Source: CAYFPX01 sp964519895 (GTDB lineage: Bacteria > Myxococcota_A > UBA796 > CAJQPC01). Taken from it: 64,000 bases of DNA. The position numbers were made by a program, and so were the translations under genes. Under the pieces are notes generated by a model, which saw only the letters and a list, made by a program, of their open reading frames with translations, was not told the origin of the DNA and searched no databases. The stretch covers positions 62,001 to 126,000 of the forward strand of contig CAZFLE010000004.1 of assembly GCA_964519895.1 (NCBI GenBank). The letters run 5' to 3'. How positions within the stretch are numbered: the stretch's first letter is position 1; each line of letters starts with the position of its first letter. Of the stretch, positions 54,429 to 62,754 are shown piece after piece.

Positions 54429-55391
54429 ATGTTCTGGTCCGTCCTGATGGCCTGTGGTCCCCAGCTGAGCGCCACCCCCGAGCCGATCGAGTTCGAGTCG
54501 CTGCCGACCCCACCGCCGTCGCTGGCCGGCCTGACACCCGCCGATGGTGAGCTCCACCTGGTGGACCAGGGCCGGACCGCGGGGGTGAACGCGGGGCTGG
54601 CGCTGTCCAGCGACGGACTCTGGGCCCACGCCGGCATGAAGGGCTACACCTGCGACGTCTGGACCCACGACGGCTCGGTGGCGGCAGATCTGGACTACCC
54701 GGGCAACGGCGACGAGGTCATCGACGGCACCGACGATCGGCTGCTGGTCCGCACAGAAGACGGGCTGTTCGTGACCCGCTTCAACCAGCACACGGCCTCG
54801 GGACAGCTGGTCGAGGAGTTCCTGGCCGACGCCCGCCTGGTCGACGGGGGCCTGGCCACCCTGGCCTACGACGGAGAGGCCTGTCGGGTGGCCTGGTACA
54901 CCCAGGTCGAAGCGCCCGATCAGACCCTGGCAGTCGACGACAGCTGGTGCGGTGGCGGGGTGATGATGCTCGCCGAGCGCGACACCGGCACGGTCTGGCT
55001 ACTTGACGAAGGCCGGCTGATGCACGTGACGCCCCAGGGCGAGCACGTGATCGCGCTGGGTGGGGACCAGCTGGCGTGGGATCCCGTGCACCGGCAGGCC
55101 TGGGTAGGCCGCACGGGCGACGCCGGGATCGCAGCGGTCGATCCGGACGGCGGCTGGACCATGCACGAGACCGCCGGACCCGTCAGCGCCCTGTCCAGCC
55201 TGGGCCAGGTCGGCGCAGTGGTCGTGGGCAGCGCAGACACCCTGGAGATCCTGTGGGGAGCCGACGGCTCCCTGTGGGGCACCTATGAAGGCCTGCTGGC
55301 GCCGGACACGGTCCTGAGCGCCGACAGCGGCGCCGTCGTGGGCGTCCAGGACGGCACCACCGCGCGGTTCTTCCTGGGCGAGGTGTTCTGA
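54429..55391 (+). CDS. propeller-like lipoprotein, paralogue of 44775
   Basis: A 320-residue lipoprotein. ATG 54429 has GGAGG with 5 nt spacing in a perfect 5-bp hairpin (CCTCC/GGAGG). The leader MFWSVLMA before Cys9 is the shortest in the window. The mature part consists of repeated short beta strands (LALSSDGLWAHAGMKGYTCD, VDGGLATLAYDG, ARDTGTVWLLDEGR-type turns). It shares length, order and several motifs with the gene at 44775. The shared HVTPQGEHV/EVTPEGDHP motif is noteworthy. It is likely co-transcribed with the ceramidase-like gene. Confidence 0.75.
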   Translation: MFWSVLMACGPQLSATPEPIEFESLPTPPPSLAGLTPADGELHLVDQGRTAGVNAGLALSSDGLWAHAGMKGYTCDVWTHDGSVAADLDYPGNGDEVIDGTDDRLLVRTEDGLFVTRFNQHTASGQLVEEFLADARLVDGGLATLAYDGEACRVAWYTQVEAPDQTLAVDDSWCGGGVMMLAERDTGTVWLLDEGRLMHVTPQGEHVIALGGDQLAWDPVHRQAWVGRTGDAGIAAVDPDGGWTMHETAGPVSALSSLGQVGAVVVGSADTLEILWGADGSLWGTYEGLLAPDTVLSADSGAVVGVQDGTTARFFLGEVF

Positions 55392-55437
55392 TCGGCCGAC
55401 CCACTGCCCACCGGCCCTGATCGCCGACTTCGCCCAG

Positions 55438-55590
55438 GTGCACCCCCGCACGCTGCGCCGCACGGCAGCCACCTGGGGCGACGACCTGGGGCGGCTCGCC
55501 CGCGTGCTCGACGATCCCCGCTTCTACCTCCTGGACGGGGGAGACCTCCGCGGCCTGGACAGCTGGATCCGCTACCGCACCAGACGCTGA
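55438..55590 (+). CDS. possible 50-residue protein or fragment
   Basis: From GTG 55438 to TGA 55590 the frame encodes a compact, charged sequence (RTLRRTAATWGDDLGRLAR, then FYLLDGGDLRGLDSWIRYR). It looks more like real coding sequence than chance but has no ribosome-binding site and lies between two intact genes. It could be the end of a deleted gene. No family recognised. Confidence 0.3.
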   Translation: MHPRTLRRTAATWGDDLGRLARVLDDPRFYLLDGGDLRGLDSWIRYRTRR

Positions 55591-55648
55591 CCGAATCGCC
55601 TTCACTCCCGCCCTCCACCGTCCGACACGGGGACTCCCGGAGGTGCCC

Positions 55649-56914
55649 GTGGCCTGGCGGTCTGCACGACGTTCTGCCCCCATCGACGACAGCCAGCTCT
55701 TGCGGTCCGGCCTGGTCCAGCTGCTGGAGACCCTGGCCGCTGGCACCGTGCCCGGTCACGCCAAGGAGATCCGCGCCCTGGCGGACAAGCTGACCAGCGG
55801 GCCGGCGCCGTCGGGGCTGGACCGCGAGCTCACCCGGCTCTTCGGCCAGTCCGGCGACGAGGGCGACCCCGCCGAGGCCTTTGCCGAGACCGCCCGAGCC
55901 CTGGGAGACGCGATGGCCCAGGTGGCCATGTCCGAGCCCACCCTGGAGCGAAACATCCAGCAGCTCCAGGCGCTGGTTCCCCCCCGGGTCCAGCCCAGCG
56001 ACGCTCGCAACCTGACCACCAAGGCCCGGGCCCTCGAAGACGGCGCTGTCCCGATCCGCCGCCGGGTCCTGAACGCCCAGGGCGAGACCGCGCTGATCCT
56101 CGAGGCGGTCAGCCACGCACTGGCCGGCACCGAGACCGCGTCGGGCCGCATCGCCAAGAACGCCGGCCAGCTGGCCAGGACCTTTGCCAAGACCCACGAC
56201 GACGCAGCCCTTCGGGCCATGCGCGGTCAGATCACCGAGGCCCTGGAGGGGCTGGCCAAGGACGCGAACAAGCTCGAGCAGACCATGAGCAGCGCCAAGG
56301 CCCGCACCCGCGACCTGGAGCGGCGGGTCGAGAAGCAGGCCGCCATCCTGGGCGTGCTCGACTCCTGTCGCCGGATCCGCAAGGAGATCGAGCGCTATGG
56401 CGACGACGAAGACGCGCCCATCGCCACGGTCAAGGCCCCCCAGGGTCTGTGGGACACCCTCACAGGCGTCTACAGCCGCGAGACCCACGACCGGCTCATC
56501 GCCCGAGCGTCCCAGGCCGCAGACGACACCGGCCGGGCACTGAGCCTGGTGCTGGTGGAGATCGAGAACCTGCCCAAGCTGACCCGGATGTACGGCGAGC
56601 CCGCCCGGGACACCGTGATCAAGACCCTGGGCCGCCAGCTGACCGAGGTGGTGCTCGAGACCGATGTGCTGAGCCGGATCGGGGACGGCCGCTTCGCCCT
56701 GCTGTTGCCCGCGACCAACCTCCAGGCCGCGAACGAGCGGGCCGTCAAGGCCCGGAGCGTGCTCAAGCGGGTGGCGTTCGCCAGTCGCTCGGGGCGGTTC
56801 AACATAAACCTGCGCAGCAGCGCCGTCGAGCGGCGCCACGGCGAGGCCTCCGAGACCCTCGAGAGCCGGGCTGCGACGGGCCTGGACCCGGTGGTCAAGC
56901 CCCGCCGGCGGTAG
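55649..56914 (+). CDS. cytosolic protein with coiled coil and degenerate GGDEF domain
   Basis: About 421 residues from GTG 55649, which has GGAGG with 5 nt spacing. An alpha-helical N-terminal domain is followed by a long coiled-coil region (residues about 190-240: ALRAMRGQITEALEGLAKDA, LERRVEKQAAILGVLD). A GGDEF-like domain then has DTLTGVYSRETHDRLI and the motif RIGDGRFALLLP in place of RxGGDEF. The Asp and Glu needed for cyclase activity are therefore altered (GGDEF to GDGRF). It is probably a c-di-GMP receptor or regulatory subunit, not an active cyclase. It has no membrane segments. Confidence 0.85.
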   Translation: MAWRSARRSAPIDDSQLLRSGLVQLLETLAAGTVPGHAKEIRALADKLTSGPAPSGLDRELTRLFGQSGDEGDPAEAFAETARALGDAMAQVAMSEPTLERNIQQLQALVPPRVQPSDARNLTTKARALEDGAVPIRRRVLNAQGETALILEAVSHALAGTETASGRIAKNAGQLARTFAKTHDDAALRAMRGQITEALEGLAKDANKLEQTMSSAKARTRDLERRVEKQAAILGVLDSCRRIRKEIERYGDDEDAPIATVKAPQGLWDTLTGVYSRETHDRLIARASQAADDTGRALSLVLVEIENLPKLTRMYGEPARDTVIKTLGRQLTEVVLETDVLSRIGDGRFALLLPATNLQAANERAVKARSVLKRVAFASRSGRFNINLRSSAVERRHGEASETLESRAATGLDPVVKPRRR

Positions 56915-56971
56915 CTCGCCCCGCCCCCCCCGGTGTCCAAGTGGGAGGATGGCCCCTGGACCGGAGGATGC

Positions 56972-57490
56972 ATGGCTCGCTGGATCGGCATGGCGTTGGC
57001 CCTCGCCGCGCTGAGCCAGGTCGGCTGCGCGGCCATGCAGCGGACCTGGGCTTTCTCCACGCTCGACGTGACCGGGCCCGCACTATGGGTCCACGCCACC
57101 GAGACCCTGGTGACCCAGAAGGACGTGTGGCTGCAGATCCGGGTCGAGAACGTCTCCGGGGGCCCCCTCGACGTGGACCTGGAGACCTTTGTGCTGACCC
57201 TGCCCGACGGCGAACAGGTGCTCGGCTACGTCTCCTACATGACCCGCAAGAAGGACCAGATGGGGGGCGCCTGGGACAAGGTCCGGCGCAAGGACGTCGA
57301 CGACCCACCACTCCAGCCCGGCAAGTCCTTTGAGATCCAGCTGAACTTCCACCAGTACGGCCGGGACTATCGGCGCCTGCCCACCCTGAGCGTGGACCTG
57401 TCCGGGATCCTGGTCGACGGGGCCTCGGTGACCCTGCCTCCCCTGGTGCTCGAAGCCCCGGCCGAGGCACCGATGGGAGAGCACATCTGA
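56972..57490 (+). CDS. lipoprotein of an envelope pair
   Basis: A 172-residue lipoprotein with a normal signal (MARWIGMALALAALSQVG before Cys19). GGAGG lies 4 nt before ATG 56972. The mature domain (VENVSGGPLDVDLETFVLTL, SFEIQLNFHQYGRDYRRLP) is a beta-sandwich like LEA14/immunoglobulin-type water-stress or envelope proteins. Its stop overlaps the next start (TGATG), so it works with the following membrane-barrel protein. Confidence 0.75.
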   Translation: MARWIGMALALAALSQVGCAAMQRTWAFSTLDVTGPALWVHATETLVTQKDVWLQIRVENVSGGPLDVDLETFVLTLPDGEQVLGYVSYMTRKKDQMGGAWDKVRRKDVDDPPLQPGKSFEIQLNFHQYGRDYRRLPTLSVDLSGILVDGASVTLPPLVLEAPAEAPMGEHI

Positions 57491-58284
57491 TGACTCTGAT
57501 GGCCCTGACGCTGCTCTCGGGCTGTGCCATGAACCTGGCGGAGCTGCGCTCTGCCCGGGTCCTGCGCCCGGGCGAGATGCAGGTCACCCAGGGCAACAAC
57601 GTGGTCGTGCCGACGTCCAGCGTGGGCGAGTCTTGGAAGGCCGCCCAGATCATCTCCGACGCCGAGGCCGACGCTGGGCTGCTCAGCGAAGAAGAGGCCC
57701 TGGACCTGGTGGGCGGCGCGACGGCCATCGCCCTGAGCTCACCGGGGTACGGCACCTTTGCCGAGTACGCCCTGGGCCTGCCCCGCCGGTTCGAGTTCAG
57801 CGCTCGCTTCGGCAACGGCATCTACGGGGTCGGACTGCGCAAGGGGGTGAGCCGGGATCAGTGGCACGCCAACGTGGGCATCCGAGCCGCCTACAACGGG
57901 GGCGGATCCTGGATCTCCTATGCGAACACCCTGAATTCTTGGGTGGACGTGGGCAAGGTCCGCCGCCTGGACCTATCGGCCACCGCCATGGTCGGCCGGG
58001 AGTGGGAGGAGTGGGGCAAGCTCTGGCTGGGCGCCAAGGCCATGGTCAGCCCGTACACACTGGACATCGACGCGTCGGCGGTGGGGCTGGGTGAGACGTC
58101 GACGTCGAGCAGCATGCGCTACGTCGGGGGCTTCATCGGCGGCGGCCTGGGCTTTCGTTACGTGCACTTCACGGTCGAGCTGAGCGTGCTCTACGCCAGC
58201 GGGGAGCTGGCGGTCTTCGATCGCGAGTACTCCCTTCGGGGACTCGTCCTCGCACCGTCTTGGGGCTTCCAGGCCACGTTCTGA
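57490..58284 (+). CDS. putative outer-membrane beta-barrel lipoprotein
   Basis: A 264-residue protein from ATG 57490, overlapping the preceding stop. The leader MTLMALTLLSG precedes Cys12. The mature sequence alternates hydrophobic and polar strands (FEFSARFGNGIYGVGLR, KLWLGAKAMVSPYTLDID, FIGGGLGFRYVHFTVELSVL). It ends with aromatic Phe (GFQATF), the usual C-terminal signature of outer-membrane barrels. It is probably a small porin-like barrel. It is operonic with the lipoprotein before it and close to the class III cyclase. Confidence 0.72.
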   Translation: MTLMALTLLSGCAMNLAELRSARVLRPGEMQVTQGNNVVVPTSSVGESWKAAQIISDAEADAGLLSEEEALDLVGGATAIALSSPGYGTFAEYALGLPRRFEFSARFGNGIYGVGLRKGVSRDQWHANVGIRAAYNGGGSWISYANTLNSWVDVGKVRRLDLSATAMVGREWEEWGKLWLGAKAMVSPYTLDIDASAVGLGETSTSSSMRYVGGFIGGGLGFRYVHFTVELSVLYASGELAVFDREYSLRGLVLAPSWGFQATF

Positions 58285-58297
58285 ATACGCCTGGGAG

Positions 58298-59557
58298 ATG
58301 GTAGGCCCTCCCGCATCCCTCGCCCGCTTCCTGCCCAGCTGTGTGCTGGACCAGCTGCGGGTCGCGCCTGGAGTTCCCCAGCAGCCTCTGGTGCGGACCC
58401 GCCCTGCCGTCACACTGGTCGCCGACGTGTCCGGCTTCACGGCCAGCACAGAGGCCCTGGTCCAGGCCGGGCCCGAGGGCGTGGAACAGGCCAAGCGCGG
58501 CCTGGACGGCTTCTTCGGCGCCCTGGTGGACCAGGTCCACGCACACGCCGGCGACGTGCTCAAGTTCGCCGGTGACGGGCTGCTGGCCTGCTGGGACGCC
58601 GGACCGGACAGCGGAGGCACTGTCGCGGCCGTGCAGCGGGCCGGCTTGTGCGCCCTGGCCAGCCAGGTCCAGCTCCGCAGCGCCCGCCCGGAAGGGGTCG
58701 AGGTGCGCATGATGATCGGCGCTGGGGATCTGCGAACCGAGCTGCTCGGGGGGACACGAGACCGCTGGGAGCTGGCCGTGGGTGGCGACTCGATCACGCA
58801 GCTGGACGCGGTCGAGCCGCTCTCCAGGCCCGACCAGGTCGTCGTCTCGCCTGCTGCGGTCGAAGCCGCTGGCGCCGCGATGACCGGCGAGCTCTCGCCG
58901 GGCGGCGCGCTCCGCCTCCGCGGTGTTCCCGGCTTCCCTGGCCTGCCGCGTAAGACCCGCAAGGTCTCACCGTCCATGGCCGCCGGCATGGCGTCGTTCA
59001 TCCCCCGGGCCATGCAGGCCACCCTGGGCAGTGGGTACGAGGAGTGGACCGCCGAGCTGCGCCCGGTCTCCGTGCTCTTCGTCCACCTGCCCGAGCTGGA
59101 CGGCACCGCCTGGGACCAGGCCGCCATCCAGACCCTCCAGGAACAGCTCTACCGTCACGAGGGCAGCCTGAACAAGCTCGGCCCCGACCCACGGGGCGTC
59201 ATGGCGCTGCTGGCGTTCGGCCTGCCGCCGCTGGCCCACGAGGAAGACCCTCTGCGGGCGGTCCGTACCGCCGTGGCCGTTCAGCGCACCCTCTCCGCAC
59301 TGGGCCGCTCGAGCAGCGTGGGTGTGGCCACCGGCCGGGCCTTCTGCGGCATCGTGGGCACCGAGGAGCGCTGCGAGTACACCCTGATCGGCGACGTGGT
59401 GAACCTGGCGGCACGCCTGGCCCAGGCCGCCCACGGCGGGGTCCTGGTGGACACCAACACCGTGCGCCGATGCAGGGGCCGTGCCGCCTTCACGCCGCTG
59501 GAGCCGATCGAGCTCAAGGGCAAGCGCCAGCCTGTGCCGATCTACACGCCCTGCTGA
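58298..59557 (+). CDS. class III nucleotidyl cyclase with two cyclase domains (soluble adenylyl cyclase type)
   Basis: A 419-residue cytosolic protein. The first cyclase domain has the metal-binding VADVSGFTAS and HAGDVLKFAGDGLLACW. The second is degenerate at the first metal Asp (LFVHLPELDG) but keeps TLIGDVVNLAARLAQ, the nucleotide/transition-state motif. This matches the C1-C2 pair of mammalian soluble adenylyl cyclase and its Myxococcota relatives, in which one site per pair is active. The usual long AAA ATPase and TPR tail is absent: the protein ends 50 residues after the second motif. ATG 58298 directly follows a GGGAG with little spacing, so the start is approximate. Confidence 0.88.
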   Translation: MVGPPASLARFLPSCVLDQLRVAPGVPQQPLVRTRPAVTLVADVSGFTASTEALVQAGPEGVEQAKRGLDGFFGALVDQVHAHAGDVLKFAGDGLLACWDAGPDSGGTVAAVQRAGLCALASQVQLRSARPEGVEVRMMIGAGDLRTELLGGTRDRWELAVGGDSITQLDAVEPLSRPDQVVVSPAAVEAAGAAMTGELSPGGALRLRGVPGFPGLPRKTRKVSPSMAAGMASFIPRAMQATLGSGYEEWTAELRPVSVLFVHLPELDGTAWDQAAIQTLQEQLYRHEGSLNKLGPDPRGVMALLAFGLPPLAHEEDPLRAVRTAVAVQRTLSALGRSSSVGVATGRAFCGIVGTEERCEYTLIGDVVNLAARLAQAAHGGVLVDTNTVRRCRGRAAFTPLEPIELKGKRQPVPIYTPC

Positions 59558-59628
59558 GCCGATCTGCGCCCCGGATTGAATAGATGGCCTCCAACCCCCG
59601 TTCCCGCCGGTGTTCCCTGGGAGGAATG

Positions 59629-60681
59629 ATGTCCCGCACCCCCGTGTTCGCCCTCGCCCTCGTCCTGCTCACGGTCTTCAGCGGCTGCAACCGCACCGAG
59701 ACCCTCACCCCCGAAGAGGTGCGAGCCCAGCTCGACGATCCCAGTGGCACGGTCGACGACGGCTCGATGGTCGCCATCGCCGACGACTGGTTCAGCGCTG
59801 GAGAAGCCTTCGAGGCCGAGGACATGGCCAGCGTGCTCAAGACCTCCCAGTCCCGCCGGGCCCGGACCGGGACCCCCCTGGACGTCCTGCTCGCCCCCGA
59901 GGTCCTGGACCACGTCCTGTCCTACGGCGTCGGCAGCACGGTCGTGGACATCTTCTGCGTGACCGACCTGATCACCGACATCAACGAGTTCGACGACTGC
60001 GAGACCGGCGACACCTGCGAGGTGGAGCTCACCATCGACAGCTGCATCCTGAGGCTCGGCGACGACGGCGACGACAACGCCGACGGCAAGATCGTGTTCA
60101 CCCTGAGCGAGACCACCACGCCCGAGTACGACCGGGGCGAGCTCTCCATCGAGTTCGAGGCGTGGCAGTACACCGACGGCGACCGTGTCGACTACACCGA
60201 CGGCCTCATCGCGCTGGAGCTCACGGAGTGGAAGACCGAGGATCGCGACGAGATCATCTACAGCGTCGACCTGACCCGGAAGCACATCGATCCCGACGAG
60301 GACGGCGTGTTCACCGACGGCTCCTTCTGGGAGAACCGTGCCCGGGCCGCCATGCGCCTGACCACCCTGGACACCGGTCCCACACAGACCGTCACCCTGG
60401 AGATCCTGAGCTTCGTGGACCTGGGCAACGACGGCACCCACGAGGACACCCTGGTCATCACGCTGGACTACACCGAGACCCAGGTGAGCACCGACGTCGA
60501 GGCCGCCAGCCTGACGCTCCAGGTCCGAGGCAGCAACGGCAGCTTCACCTGCTCCTGGCACGGCGCCGTGGCCGAGCAGACCGAGGACACCACCGGCTAC
60601 CACTCCGAAGGCACCTGCGTCGACGACGACACCGGCGAGACCTTCTCCTGGGACGGCACGCACGTGGTGACCAGCGGCTAG
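59629..60681 (+). CDS. acidic hypothetical lipoprotein
   Basis: A 350-residue lipoprotein with a normal signal (MSRTPVFALALVLLTVFSG before Cys20). GGAGG lies 4 nt before ATG 59629. The mature protein is acidic with several Cys pairs (FDDCETGDTCEVEL, SCILRLGDDGDDNADG) and many Thr/Asp-rich beta strands. It resembles Myxococcota surface lipoproteins of unknown function. It is convergent with the CotH-like gene. Confidence 0.75.
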   Translation: MSRTPVFALALVLLTVFSGCNRTETLTPEEVRAQLDDPSGTVDDGSMVAIADDWFSAGEAFEAEDMASVLKTSQSRRARTGTPLDVLLAPEVLDHVLSYGVGSTVVDIFCVTDLITDINEFDDCETGDTCEVELTIDSCILRLGDDGDDNADGKIVFTLSETTTPEYDRGELSIEFEAWQYTDGDRVDYTDGLIALELTEWKTEDRDEIIYSVDLTRKHIDPDEDGVFTDGSFWENRARAAMRLTTLDTGPTQTVTLEILSFVDLGNDGTHEDTLVITLDYTETQVSTDVEAASLTLQVRGSNGSFTCSWHGAVAEQTEDTTGYHSEGTCVDDDTGETFSWDGTHVVTSG

Positions 60682-60689
60682 CCCGGGAC

Positions 60690-62378
60690 CTAGTAGAGAC
60701 CCGCCGCCCGGAGCTGGGCGACCACCACGTCGCTCCGCTGGGGCAAGTACTCCTGGGTCAGCCGGGCGTACTCGTCCGTCCAGAAGTCGTCGACGGTGTA
60801 CAGCTCATAGGGGCCGTTGCTGTAGCTGTGCACGTCCCGGCGGTAGTCCCCCCAGCGCACGGACTCCGCCAGCACCGCCGGCGCCACGACCTCTGCCAGG
60901 GCCTCGAAGCGCGCCAGGGCCACAGGCGCCGACAGGGCACCGCCTTCGCCGAAGACCTCGTGGGCCCGCTCCTGGACCCGGGCGACGAAGTCCGGGTGCT
61001 CCAGCAGCCGGCGGTAGATGCGGGCCGGTGAGCCCGCGGAGTCGGCACCGGTCACGTCGGTGGCCAGGTCCTTGAGGGTGTGCTCGGTGTCCCAGGCGAA
61101 GAAGATCCAGCCCACCTGGTCCTCGCGCCCGTGGCCGGCGTACCAGTTGTGGCTCGGCCAGTCGTCGTTGCCCAGGTAGATGTTGAGCAGCATGTAGTCG
61201 ATGAGGTTGTCGAGCTCGACCTGGGCCGCGACCTGGGCATAGGCGTCGTCGGTGGCCACGCCGCGCTCGACCAGGGCGTGCAGCCCCTCCCAGGCGTCGA
61301 GATCCCCGTCGATCGCCTCGCCGGAGTTCACGGCGTCGTACCCGGTGTCCTCGCCGCCGTAGAGCCGGGCCAAGAAGCTCGCCTGAGGCCGCGGATGCAG
61401 GTTGTAGAGCCCCCAGTAGAGCCCGTCCAAGAACACGTGCACATAGGTCCCGGACACGCTGGGGCGGCCCAGCGCGTGCTGCGTGCTGCGGGCGAACTGG
61501 TCCCGCAGGTACTGGCCCCGGCTCCGCTGGAGGCTGTCCCAGTGGATCCAGGACTGGTTGTACCGGGCCCGCAGGACCAGGGTGTCCCACCGGTCGATGG
61601 TCTGCTCCGGCAGCGGGAGCTCCGATAGCGAAGTGGGCCCATAGTCCGCCTTGAACAGCAGGCGCAGGGCCTTCTTGGGGCTGCTGGCCGGGTTGCGGCT
61701 CGCGCCGCCCATGATGCGCAGGCCAGCGTTGACCTGCCAGTCGTCGCCGTCCTGGCCGAGCCACTCCAGCGACACCGGGACCTCCCAGTCGACGCCCTCT
61801 GACTCGGGGTTCTCGTAGATGCCGTTCGGGCCCCAAAGATCGAAGGGCGCGACGACCAGCGAGACGATGGGCAAGGCCTCGAGCGCCGGCACCAGGCCGT
61901 CGGTGACCAGCTCCGGATCCATGGCGTAGTCGGCGCTGTACCCGCCCCACCAGGTGGTCGGCCAGGTCGACGGCGCCGCCTGGTCCGCGACCTGGTCCAG
62001 GAAGAGGAAGCTGTGGGTCACGGGCTCGGCCAGAGGTCGGTCGTCGAGCAGCGCGACCGCCGAGAGCGTCGTGGTCGCGCTCACCGGGAGCGGTCCGGTC
62101 CAGACGTCGCCGCCGTGGGGGTCGGTGCCGTCGGTGGTGAAGCGGATCTCCGCGTCCGCCGCGTCGCAGGACAGCACGAGCTCGAAGGACGCGTCATAGC
62201 GTCCCCGGGTGTGGCTGAAGGTCACCGCGACGCCGCCCAGGGACTCCACGGTCACCCCGGGTGTCGCCGCACTGTCGATGACGCTGTCGACCCCCGAGGC
62301 CGAGTCCGAGGTCCCCGACGTGGTGACCGTGCCGCCGCAGGCCGCGAGCCACGAGGTCACCAGGAGGAGAGAAGCCAC
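60690..62378 (-). CDS. CotH kinase-like lipoprotein
   Basis: A 562-residue protein starting at GTG 62378. The leader MASLLLVTSWLAA precedes Cys14. A chitobiase-type linker (FTTDGTDPHGGDVWTGPLP) is followed by the CotH-type atypical protein kinase region: NAGLRIMGGASRNPA, KALRLLFKADYG, HVFLDGLYWGLYNLHPR and WIFFAWDTEHTL, whose Asp and Glu fit the ATP/metal site. CotH-like proteins phosphorylate secreted proteins or act as spore or surface invasion factors. Exported location agrees with the leader. No other family signature. Confidence 0.85.
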   Translation of the reverse strand: MASLLLVTSWLAACGGTVTTSGTSDSASGVDSVIDSAATPGVTVESLGGVAVTFSHTRGRYDASFELVLSCDAADAEIRFTTDGTDPHGGDVWTGPLPVSATTTLSAVALLDDRPLAEPVTHSFLFLDQVADQAAPSTWPTTWWGGYSADYAMDPELVTDGLVPALEALPIVSLVVAPFDLWGPNGIYENPESEGVDWEVPVSLEWLGQDGDDWQVNAGLRIMGGASRNPASSPKKALRLLFKADYGPTSLSELPLPEQTIDRWDTLVLRARYNQSWIHWDSLQRSRGQYLRDQFARSTQHALGRPSVSGTYVHVFLDGLYWGLYNLHPRPQASFLARLYGGEDTGYDAVNSGEAIDGDLDAWEGLHALVERGVATDDAYAQVAAQVELDNLIDYMLLNIYLGNDDWPSHNWYAGHGREDQVGWIFFAWDTEHTLKDLATDVTGADSAGSPARIYRRLLEHPDFVARVQERAHEVFGEGGALSAPVALARFEALAEVVAPAVLAESVRWGDYRRDVHSYSNGPYELYTVDDFWTDEYARLTQEYLPQRSDVVVAQLRAAGLY

Positions 62379-62421
62379 AGCCCCAGGATAGTCCGAGGCC
62401 GCTGCCGGGGTAGGTTCTCTC

Positions 62422-62754
62422 GTGGCCGAGCGGGACACCCAGAGCACCATCGAGCTGTCCCTCGTCTCGATCCGTCCGGACGAGGACATCGAAGACCTGA
62501 TCCTGGACACGCCGGTCCCAGCGGACGGGTGGGGTGGGCCGGTCGTCGAGGCCCCGAGCCCCGGGCTGGAGCTGGGACCCGAGCTGGGCCGGGGCGGGTC
62601 TGCCGTGGTCCGGCTGGCCCGCCAACGCAGCCTGGGACGCGAGGTCGCCGTCAAGGCCGTGCGGCCGGACCTGGACGGGGCAGGGCTGCGCAACATCCTG
62701 CTGCGTGAGGCCCGGGTGACGGGGGCACTCGAGCGTCCGGGAGCCGCGACATGA
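62422..62754 (+). pseudogene. N-terminal fragment of a Ser/Thr protein kinase
   Basis: A 110-residue frame from GTG 62422. Residues 56-61 form the glycine loop (GRGGSAVVRLA), K78 is the ATP lysine in VAVKAV and E96 is the C-helix glutamate in LLREARVTGALE. The frame then ends after LERPGAAT, where LEHPNIV and the catalytic loop should follow. About 200 kinase residues and any regulatory domain are missing. The stop overlaps the ATG of the fatty acid hydroxylase (ATGA). Truncation by deletion or assembly error is likely; an alternative is a short real pseudokinase fragment. Confidence 0.8.
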
